5,933 bases of DNA, taken from positions 1,834 to 7,766 of the forward strand of contig MFGL01000036.1 of the NCBI GenBank assembly GCA_001778285.1, read 5' to 3'. The position numbers and the translations under genes are program-made. Positions 1-4,371 of this stretch are shown piece after piece; positions within the stretch are counted from its first letter, which is position 1, and the number at the start of each line of letters is the position of its first letter. The notes under the pieces are model-generated. The model had not been told where the DNA came from, made no database searches, and saw only the letters and a program-made list of their open reading frames with translations. This stretch comes from Candidatus Falkowbacteria bacterium RIFOXYC2_FULL_47_12 (GTDB lineage Bacteria > Patescibacteriota > Patescibacteriia > Patescibacteriales > XYC2-FULL-47-12).

Positions 1-241
1 GTGCCAGCCGTTCGTCGGTGAAGCCGGAGGTGTCTTCATTTTTGAACAGATACTCCCCTGTCGTGGGCCGGTCTAAAAATCCCAAAATATGCATGAGCGT
101 TGACTTGCCTGAGCCGGAGGGACCCATAATTGCCGCGAAGCCGCCCTGGGGAATAGTAAAATTTAGACCGTACAAAACTTTGGTCACGACTTCGTCGGTT
201 TCAAATTCCTTATGCAAATTTTTTATCTCGATGAGATTCAT
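1..241 (-). CDS. ABC transporter ATP-binding protein, MacB/LolD type (3' part beyond the left edge)
   Basis: This is the nucleotide-binding subunit of an ABC exporter, expected to hydrolyse ATP at the inner face of the membrane and drive a FtsX/MacB-like permease. Only the first 80 codons are in the window. The visible part has the N-terminal beta strands, a Walker A motif GPSGSGKST at residues 40-48, and the following HILGFLDRPTTGEY stretch (about 51-64), which is typical of the MacB/LolD/FtsE branch. The Q-loop, signature, Walker B and H-loop are off the window. The ATG at 239-241 lies 7 nt after the stop of the HlyD-type adaptor gene, so the two are almost certainly co-transcribed and translationally linked. 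The Shine-Dalgarno is weak (GAAAAG). The adaptor plus ATPase order matches MacA-MacB-like cassettes, and a permease gene is expected next. The family is secure but the substrate is unknown. Confidence 0.93.
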   Translation of the reverse strand, partial: MNLIEIKNLHKEFETDEVVTKVLYGLNFTIPQGGFAAIMGPSGSGKSTLMHILGFLDRPTTGEYLFKNEDTSGFTDERLA

Positions 242-248
242 TGTCTTT

Positions 249-1901
249 TCAATTTTCCGGCGTGAAGGTAATCACCTGCTCGCCCTCGCTCAATCCTGAA
301 GTTATTTCAACGCCCTCATCGCCACGGATGCCGAGCGTTATGATTTTTTGCGCTGCCTGATTATTGATAAGTACTTCAACGTATTTGTCGCCGTTGGAAG
401 ATTTCACCGCGCGGAAAGGGATGGTGATGACGTCGTCTTTGGTCGCCGTCACAATGGTAACGTTGGCTGTCATGCCCGGTTTCACCTGCTCGTTATCGCT
501 TTCAAACTGTACTTTGACCTTATAATAAATTACGTCCTGAATAGCGGTTTCAGCCGGGTCAACGAACGAAACCGCGCCGGTAAATTTCTGCTCATCGCTG
601 AAGGCGTCCAAAGTGATGCTTGCCGGCTGGCCGACGGAAATTTTGGCAATGTCGGACTCGGGGATATCCACTTCAATTTCTAGCGTGGCGCGGCCGATCA
701 TTTCCAAAACCGGACTCGTGAGCGACGACTGCTCGCCCGCCTCAAAAAACTTTTTGGTAATGATGCCGGCAAGCGGCGCGCGAATAATGGCTTCCTCCAA
801 ATTCGCCACGGCCAAATTGACAGATGCCTCAGCCTGCTTGATAACGGCTTTCTGCGCGTCAATTTCAAATTGGCGCGGCGCCGACGTCTTTAAACTCAGC
901 TGGCTTTGCGCCACCTGCACAGCGGCTTGCGCGTTGTCCACGTCGTCCTGGGCGCCGGCGACGCTCGTGTCGTAGGAGGCAATTGCGTTTGTCCAGTTTG
1001 CCCGGGCCGTCTGCAGCGTCGTGCGGGCGGTGCTCATTGCCGTTTGCTCATCCTGAATATTTGCCTTGAGCGTGTTAAGTTTTGTTTCAGTCAAATCCGG
1101 CGAGGTAATGGTTGCCTTCAGGACCGCGAACGTATCAGCCAGCGCCGTGTTTGTTTGCTCAATCAAGGATTTTGTTTGTTCCAGCGCAGATAGAACGTCT
1201 GTGTTGCTGTCTGCAGTCGTTAACAACCCCAACGTCTGCGCCGTGTCGGTTGCGGCATCTCCCGCGTCCCGCCGGCTGGCCAGCGCCTTTGCGATCAAAT
1301 CTTTATTTTGCAGAGACAGCGTATTGCGCGCGTCCTCATTGGCGAGCGTGATGTCAATTTCCTGCAGAGAACCCTGAACGGCAACGACCTGATTGCGCGC
1401 CGCGGTCAGCGCGGTTTCTTTCAAATTCAAAATCTCGGTGTCGCGTTTTTGTTTTAAACTGCTCAAACTGTTTTCAGCGGCGATTAAGTCCTGCTTTTTT
1501 TGCTCAAGCGTGTCTTGGGTTACCTGCACGTCTTGATTGGAAGCGCCGGCCAAAAGCTTGTCATAGTCGGCTTTGGCTTTGTCCAACTGCCCCTGCGCGT
1601 CGCTCACGCGGCTCTGCAGGGCGCGCGATTCAAGCGTCGCCAGAACCTGCCCCGGTCGCACCTCGTCGCCGGAATCGACGCTGATAGCGGCAATACGTCC
1701 GCTCGTCTTGAAATTCAGGGAAATGCGCTCGGCTGATTCCACCTTGCCGGTAGCTTCAACGCTCTGGGTCAAGGTTCCCCGTTTGACAGCTTCGGTAACG
1801 TAGGCAGGCGTTGTATTGCGGGAGGTATAAAAATACGCCCCTGCCCCGCCGGCAATGATGAGAACGGCTGAAACAATATAAATTATTTTTTTCTTAAACA
1901 T
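249..1901 (-). CDS. HlyD/MacA-type membrane fusion (efflux adaptor) protein
   Basis: This is the adaptor subunit of an ABC or RND efflux system, anchored in the cytoplasmic membrane with its body outside. The 550-residue product starts MFKKK and has one hydrophobic segment at about 6-25. A first lipoyl half follows at about 65-92 (GRIAAISVDSGDEVRPGQ). A very long Ala/Gln/Lys-rich helical region spans about 95-372. The second lipoyl half is at about 377-400 (IIRAPLAGIITKKFFEAGEQ), then a beta-barrel at about 408-490 (VDIPESD, VKPGMTANV) and a membrane-proximal domain to the end. The helical region of about 275 residues is well above that of classic MacA and may fold as several hairpins. The ATG at 1899-1901 precedes the membrane anchor directly; an AAAGGAG Shine-Dalgarno lies at 1917-1923, at a rather long 15-nt spacing. 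The ABC ATPase follows 7 nt downstream. The substrate cannot be told from sequence. Confidence 0.93.
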   Translation of the reverse strand: MFKKKIIYIVSAVLIIAGGAGAYFYTSRNTTPAYVTEAVKRGTLTQSVEATGKVESAERISLNFKTSGRIAAISVDSGDEVRPGQVLATLESRALQSRVSDAQGQLDKAKADYDKLLAGASNQDVQVTQDTLEQKKQDLIAAENSLSSLKQKRDTEILNLKETALTAARNQVVAVQGSLQEIDITLANEDARNTLSLQNKDLIAKALASRRDAGDAATDTAQTLGLLTTADSNTDVLSALEQTKSLIEQTNTALADTFAVLKATITSPDLTETKLNTLKANIQDEQTAMSTARTTLQTARANWTNAIASYDTSVAGAQDDVDNAQAAVQVAQSQLSLKTSAPRQFEIDAQKAVIKQAEASVNLAVANLEEAIIRAPLAGIITKKFFEAGEQSSLTSPVLEMIGRATLEIEVDIPESDIAKISVGQPASITLDAFSDEQKFTGAVSFVDPAETAIQDVIYYKVKVQFESDNEQVKPGMTANVTIVTATKDDVITIPFRAVKSSNGDKYVEVLINNQAAQKIITLGIRGDEGVEITSGLSEGEQVITFTPEN

Positions 1902-1924
1902 AGCAGATGTTAATTTCTCCTTTA

Positions 1925-1953
1925 AGGATAGTACTTTTTGAAAAATATGACAA
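1925..1953 (-). promoter_or_regulatory. Candidate sigma70-type promoter for the efflux adaptor/ATPase genes
   Basis: In the 62-nt gap before the adaptor gene, the minus strand reads TTGTCA (1948-1953), a 17-nt spacer, then TATCCT (1925-1930). The first box matches TTGACA at 5 of 6 positions and the second matches TATAAT at 4 of 6, with ideal spacing. Transcription would begin near 1918, giving a very short leader that only just contains the GGAG. The AT-rich gap and the change of function from the preceding gene make a new promoter here reasonable. The call rests on pattern alone. Confidence 0.4.
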
Positions 1954-1963
1954 ATAAATCTCT

Positions 1964-2716
1964 CTAAATTTCAAAAACTCCCGCGAGCGGTAAATGATCC
2001 GAGACGTCAACCTGCGGGCAGTAGTGTTTTACTGTTTTCAAATCTTTGCTTACAAAAAGCATATCAACGACTGACTTGGCGTAGTTGCCGGTTGTTTTTC
2101 TTTTGATATTAAAACTCGTGGCCAGCTCGTCGCCAAAAACATTTACCAGCTCTTTTTCAATGCGACCGATGCCAGTCGTGTGGCGGAAAAAATTAAAGTC
2201 GCCGGCCAAAATGACATTGGACTTGTTTTTAACTTCTCGCACAATTGTATCACACATTTTCAGACGCTTTTCAGTGTCTTCGCCGTGCGTACCCCAGATG
2301 CCGTGCGTATTGAAAATATTAAACAACGTGCCGCCGCAATCAATCACTGCCTGCTGGAGGTTGCGCGGGTGATCCTCGTAGTGTTGAGGAATATCAACGT
2401 AGTCATCTTGATACGGCGGGCCGTAGAAAGTTACGTTTGTTTTGGTGACAGGAAAGCGTGAAAAAATGGCATTACCCTGCTCAATCGCCCCTTCGGCGCG
2501 TGCGTGTTTTACGGTTGGCGCGAACACCGCGTGCGGAAACGCGAGTTTTTCTTTCACCACGCGGTAGGTGCGAAACTGCTCAGGCAAATCTTCGTCAGGA
2601 TCTTCGTAAACCTCCTGCAAAAGCAGAATGTCTGGATTTTCCTCTTTTAAAAAAGCAATTGCCTGGTCAAGTAAATTGCCCTGCCAAATATTGAGGGTGA
2701 GGAGTTTGAAAATCAT
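1964..2716 (-). CDS. Endonuclease/exonuclease/phosphatase (EEP) family protein
   Basis: This is a metal-dependent phosphoesterase of the DNase I/exonuclease III/sphingomyelinase superfamily, 250 residues and complete. The superfamily's active-site positions can be seen in order: N9 in LTLNIW, E35 in LLLQEV, the GNAIFSRFP strand at 81-89, H138 in NTHG, D173 and N175 in GDFNF, D218 in VVDMLFVS, and D240-H241 in SDHLPL. All are intact, so the enzyme should be active. There is no signal peptide or membrane segment, so it is probably cytoplasmic. The superfamily acts on DNA, phospholipids, phosphoinositides or nucleotides, and the sequence does not decide among these. The ATG at 2714-2716 gives the canonical N-terminal strand (MIFKLLTLNIW). 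No good Shine-Dalgarno precedes it, and it starts 14 nt after the stop of the broken hydrolase gene, so it was probably translated as part of that transcript. Confidence 0.92.
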   Translation of the reverse strand: MIFKLLTLNIWQGNLLDQAIAFLKEENPDILLLQEVYEDPDEDLPEQFRTYRVVKEKLAFPHAVFAPTVKHARAEGAIEQGNAIFSRFPVTKTNVTFYGPPYQDDYVDIPQHYEDHPRNLQQAVIDCGGTLFNIFNTHGIWGTHGEDTEKRLKMCDTIVREVKNKSNVILAGDFNFFRHTTGIGRIEKELVNVFGDELATSFNIKRKTTGNYAKSVVDMLFVSKDLKTVKHYCPQVDVSDHLPLAGVFEI

Positions 2717-2730
2717 AGTATTTAAAAATA

Positions 2731-2941
2731 TTATTCCAAAATCTTGAAAATTTTATCCCGCAAATCCGGAAATGCCGTATAGCCTGCTTTGGTGTTGAAG
2801 TGCCCCGCGTTTGGAACAAAGGAAAGTTCAATCCCGAGATGTTTCACGAGTTCTTTGCCGTTTTCCAAACCAACGCCACGGAAACCAATTTTCCTCCGGG
2901 TAGCCTTCGGTGCCGTGGAAGATGAAGACGTTCTTTTGCAT
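2731..2941 (-). pseudogene. RBBP9/YdeN-type alpha/beta hydrolase, internally deleted and frameshifted
   Basis: From ATG at 2939-2941 the minus strand encodes MQKNVFIFHGTEGYPEENWF, the N-terminal strand and oxyanion HG motif of RBBP9/YdeN-type serine hydrolases. After about 22 codons the reading frame is lost and would stop within 38 codons. In another frame, ending at TAA 2731-2733, the C-terminus of the same family continues: ENGKELVKHLGIE, then PNAGHFNTKAGYTAFP with the catalytic His in GHF. Family members are about 170-190 residues. Here roughly 70 codons remain, so about 110 are missing, including the expected GHSLG nucleophile elbow and the catalytic Asp region. The junction lies near 2867-2888 at a 7-bp direct repeat. 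The remnant begins 17 nt after the tRNA 3' end and stops 14 nt before the EEP gene. An assembly collapse is the alternative explanation. Confidence 0.85.
2867..2888. repeat. 7-bp direct repeat at the deletion junction of the hydrolase remnant
   Basis: The plus strand has AAACCAA at 2867-2873 and again at 2882-2888. The repeat brackets the point where the N-terminal part of the hydrolase stops matching its family and the C-terminal part resumes in another frame. Such short homologies often mark slipped-strand deletions. At 7 bp it could also be chance. Confidence 0.4.
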
Positions 2942-2958
2942 GAAGTTAGTTTTATGTG

Positions 2959-3029
2959 CTGGGGGACCAGGATTCGAACCTGAATTCACGGCTTCAAAGG
3001 CCGCTGTCCTACCATTAGACGATCCCCCA
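2959..3029 (-). tRNA. tRNA-Gln (anticodon UUG)
   Basis: A complete cloverleaf of 71 nt can be folded by hand. The acceptor stem TGGGGGA pairs with TCCCCCA in seven pairs, including the U1-A72 pair common in bacterial tRNA-Gln. The D-stem GTCT/GGAC has a loop containing G18G19. The anticodon stem GCGGC/GCCGT encloses the loop CTTTGAA, placing anticodon TTG at 2995-2997. The variable loop is four bases, and the T-stem TCAGG/CCTGG has the loop TTCGAAT. Discriminator G73 is at 2959. CCA is not encoded; CAC follows. A U1-A72 pair and a D-loop without an extra base 20a are features linked to tRNA-Gln charged by the indirect Glu-tRNA(Gln)/GatCAB route, so that route is likely here, but it is an inference. 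The preceding stop codon of the nuclease gene lies 4 nt upstream of nucleotide 1, so the tRNA has no private promoter nearby. Confidence 0.95.
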
Positions 3030-3030
3030 A
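3012..3030 (-). repeat. 19-bp direct repeat, copy within the intact tRNA-Gln
   Basis: This copy covers the base before tRNA position 1 through G19 of the D-loop and is part of the complete tRNA gene. It is identical to the copy at 3338-3356. Identity stops at both ends: the base after is A here and T in the other copy, and the base before is A here and G there. This gives sharp limits for the possible attachment or target core. Confidence 0.9.
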
Positions 3031-3033
3031 ATT

Positions 3034-3276
3034 TTAATTACTCAATCTGTTTTTGAGGTATGCTCTGCCAAAACCAGTCTTCAGAGCTTGTTCTCTGCTG
3101 GTTGCGTCTTCTCTCTGTAAGCATGCTTCATAATAAATAAGTTGTAGGGGTCTGCGATTTTTTGTTGCGGTGACTAATCCTTGTTGGTGACGTATCAATC
3201 GTTTTCTCAAATCTTCAGACCAACCCACATATAATTTACCATCCTTATAACTCTTTAAAACATACGTGTAATACAT
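3034..3276 (-). CDS. GIY-YIG nuclease family protein (small, YhbQ/UvrC-N-terminal-like)
   Basis: This is a single-domain GIY-YIG endonuclease of 80 residues, complete for the stand-alone family. The GIY equivalent is T4-Y5-V6 and the YIG equivalent is Y16-V17-G18. R24 and R26 with H30 lie in the next helix (DLRKRLIRHQQG), followed by the NRRPLQLIYYE strand. A conserved Glu, E62, sits in SREQALKTGFGR, near the expected metal-binding position. The catalytic set appears intact. There is no DNA-binding extension, so target choice must come from the domain itself or a partner. The ATG at 3274-3276 has AGGA at 3281-3284, placed four bases upstream and directly against the palindrome. The TAA ends 4 nt before tRNA-Gln, so nuclease mRNA and tRNA probably share a transcript split by RNase P. 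Short proteins of this type are recalled as common in Parcubacteria genomes. Activity as a homing or mobility nuclease is inferred from the flanking repeats. Confidence 0.9.
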   Translation of the reverse strand: MYYTYVLKSYKDGKLYVGWSEDLRKRLIRHQQGLVTATKNRRPLQLIYYEACLQREDATSREQALKTGFGRAYLKNRLSN

Positions 3277-3285
3277 AGTATCCTA

Positions 3286-3337
3286 CCCGCCCGCATCGCT
3301 ACGCGAGCAAGCTCGCTTGCGAAGCGTTGCGGGCGGG
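3286..3337. repeat. 52-bp GC-rich imperfect palindrome (hairpin) at the element edge
   Basis: The outer arms CCCGCCCGCA (3286-3295) and TGCGGGCGGG (3328-3337) are perfect 10-bp inverted repeats. Inside, 3297-3300 pairs with 3323-3326 and 3302-3308 pairs with 3315-3321, with one mismatch between each block, so almost the whole stretch folds back on itself. A competing inner hairpin, GCAAGC/GCTTGC with a 2-nt loop, is also possible. The palindrome touches the distal tRNA repeat on one side and ends 9 nt before the nuclease ATG on the other, next to its Shine-Dalgarno. There is no T-run, so it is not a standard intrinsic terminator. It resembles REP-like dispersed palindromes in general form. 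Confidence 0.88.
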
Positions 3338-3356
3338 CCATTAGACGATCCCCCAA
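3338..3356 (-). repeat. 19-bp direct repeat, orphan copy of the tRNA-Gln 5' end
   Basis: This exact copy of tRNA-Gln positions -1 to 19 lies upstream of the nuclease gene and runs straight into the GC-rich palindrome instead of the rest of a D-loop. It lacks the other three arms, so it cannot make a tRNA. It most likely marks the original tRNA start, displaced when the nuclease unit arrived. Confidence 0.88.
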
Positions 3357-3368
3357 TAGCCATTTACT

Positions 3369-3400
3369 AAAAACAGCTTCGTACGTTCTACGAAACTGCT
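3369..3400 (-). terminator. Rho-independent terminator after the GldG/DUF4340 operon (possibly bidirectional)
   Basis: On the minus strand AGCAGTTTCGTA (3389-3400) pairs with TACGAAGCTGTT (3372-3383) over 12 positions with two G-U pairs, around a 5-nt loop, and a run of five T ends at 3369. It lies about 30 nt after the stop of the DUF4340 gene. On the plus strand the stem is followed by TTTTATTAT, so it could also act in reverse, although no plus-strand gene needs it. Confidence 0.68.
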
Positions 3401-3403
3401 TTT

Positions 3404-3431
3404 ATTATACTGAAAAATCAAACTTTTGCAA
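3404..3431 (-). promoter_or_regulatory. Candidate promoter for the GIY-YIG/tRNA-Gln transcript
   Basis: On the minus strand TTGCAA (3426-3431), a 16-nt spacer and a perfect TATAAT (3404-3409) begin immediately after the stop codon of the DUF4340 gene. It is the only strong promoter-like pair upstream of tRNA-Gln and its 5' fragment. It is odd that the expected transcription start falls at the base of the terminator stem, so the hairpin would form at the very 5' end of the RNA. The -10 box could instead be a by-product of the A/T-rich terminator flank. Confidence 0.35.
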
Positions 3432-4367
3432 CTACTGAAAATCCCGAATCTGCTTGAAAAGCTCGTCATGATTCTGCTGGCTGATGAGATAAATCCTGCC
3501 GCTCGTTTCCTCTCTGAGGAAATACATGCCGCTCGCGTCTTTCGCGCTGACGGAAAGCCGGATGTCAACGCCCGCTCCTTGCAAAATTACCTGCAGGGCC
3601 GGCGTTTCCAGACCGGTATCTTTGACATCTTGCGCGGGAATGTCGCTTGCTTCAAGTTTGGCGGCAGTATTTAAAAACGTGTCAATTTTGTCTTTTTGCA
3701 AACGCGCAACGTAAGGTTTTGTTGCGCGCCAGTACGCTTCCCCGCTCTCGACTGGTTTGTTTGTCAGTTCAATTTGCTGTGACGGGTACGTCAGCGTAAT
3801 CGCATCAACGTTGGCTGATTCGGCATTTGTTATCGTGCGGTCGCGCCAGTCCTCTACGTCAAAGGCGCGCGTGAGGGTTTCTTTCACGCTGTAAGTCTTG
3901 TCGTCGTTTTCCCGGCCGATGTAGGTGCTCTGGTAGTCACTCGCGATATTGCCGATGATAAAACTGCCGGCTTCTTTATCAGCGTTAAAAAATTTCGCTT
4001 TCATAGCGGTGTCCGTGATGCCAAAACTTGCCTTGTTATCCGGATTAATTGAGATTACCTCTAAATGAGCGTTCGCGATAGCGGTCATTTTTTCTTCCAA
4101 GGCATCCGTTAAGATTTTTTCCGTCGGCCAATTGTCCGGCTGCAAAAACCACGTGCCGTTATTTTTGGTAATGGTAAAAATCTTACCGGCCGTGTCCGTA
4201 ACTTCAATTTTATCAACCGTGCTCATCTGCGCATTGCGCAAGAAATTCGTCTCGTTGCCGCTCGCCCGTTTTTGCTGCCACTGCTGAAACGGAACAGTGT
4301 AAAGATACGTACCGCCGGCTAAAATTATAAGTATTGCAAAGAGAATGTAGTTTTTTTTGTTAAACAT
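3432..4367 (-). CDS. DUF4340 domain-containing membrane-anchored protein
   Basis: The product is about 311 residues, with one N-terminal membrane segment at about 6-26 and the remainder predicted outside the membrane. It matches the DUF4340 family, which is often encoded beside GldG-like proteins. Two similar halves can be seen. The first has VDKIEVTD, KNNGTWFLQP and a helix before SINPDNKASFGI, and ends with YIGRENDDKTYSVKETL and the hallmark DWRDR near 173-177. The second repeats the pattern with VDAITLTYPS, YWRATKP, a helix (KIDTFLNTAAKLEA) and TGLETPALQV. The start chosen is ATG 4365-4367, 4 nt after the GldG stop, because it places MFNKKN just before the anchor. ATG at 4380-4382 or TTG at 4386-4388 would overlap GldG and cannot be excluded, as no start has a clear Shine-Dalgarno. 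The molecular role is unknown; the likely role is accessory to the ABC exporter upstream. Confidence 0.88.
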   Translation of the reverse strand: MFNKKNYILFAILIILAGGTYLYTVPFQQWQQKRASGNETNFLRNAQMSTVDKIEVTDTAGKIFTITKNNGTWFLQPDNWPTEKILTDALEEKMTAIANAHLEVISINPDNKASFGITDTAMKAKFFNADKEAGSFIIGNIASDYQSTYIGRENDDKTYSVKETLTRAFDVEDWRDRTITNAESANVDAITLTYPSQQIELTNKPVESGEAYWRATKPYVARLQKDKIDTFLNTAAKLEASDIPAQDVKDTGLETPALQVILQGAGVDIRLSVSAKDASGMYFLREETSGRIYLISQQNHDELFKQIRDFQ

Positions 4368-4371
4368 ATAG

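Larger units (their letters stand above)
3012..3356 (-). mobile_element. Compact GIY-YIG insertion in tRNA-Gln (element 3031-3337 between two 19-bp tRNA repeats)
   Basis: An exact 19-bp sequence, CCATTAGACGATCCCCCAA on the plus strand, occurs at 3012-3030, where it is the 5' end of the functional tRNA, and again at 3338-3356, where it is not followed by the rest of a tRNA. The copies are 326 bp apart. Between them lie only a GIY-YIG nuclease gene of 80 codons and a 52-bp GC-rich imperfect palindrome that abuts the distal repeat. This is the layout expected of a small element that entered the D-loop of tRNA-Gln after G19 and restored the tRNA by bringing or duplicating its 5' end. No integrase or transposase is present, so the nuclease is the natural candidate for the cutting activity. 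That role is inference; the repeats and their positions are directly visible. Confidence 0.72.

Noticed and set aside
249..251. Recoded UGA (code 25, as in Gracilibacteria/Absconditabacteria)
   Set aside because: UGA ends the adaptor gene 7 nt before the next start, where reading through would run into the ATPase gene; no in-frame UGA is needed in the other intact genes.
348..1803. Several open frames on the plus strand across the adaptor gene
   Set aside because: They lack recognisable domains, overlap one another and are explained by the codon bias of the strong minus-strand gene.
2789..2983. A plus-strand small protein across the hydrolase remnant and tRNA
   Set aside because: It runs through the tRNA in antisense and opposes clear family motifs on the minus strand.
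3286..3337. The GC-rich palindrome as an intrinsic terminator
   Set aside because: No T-run follows the stem on either strand, and it sits 9 nt before a start codon; the real terminator candidate is at 3369-3400.
3338..3356. A second tRNA gene or tRNA pseudogene at the orphan repeat
   Set aside because: Only 19 bp match and the next bases form the palindrome; there is no anticodon arm, T-arm or 3' acceptor strand, so it is a 5' fragment left by insertion.
2959..3356. A group I or other intron interrupting the tRNA
   Set aside because: The tRNA is complete and uninterrupted at 2959-3029, and the extra material lies upstream of it, so no splicing is needed.
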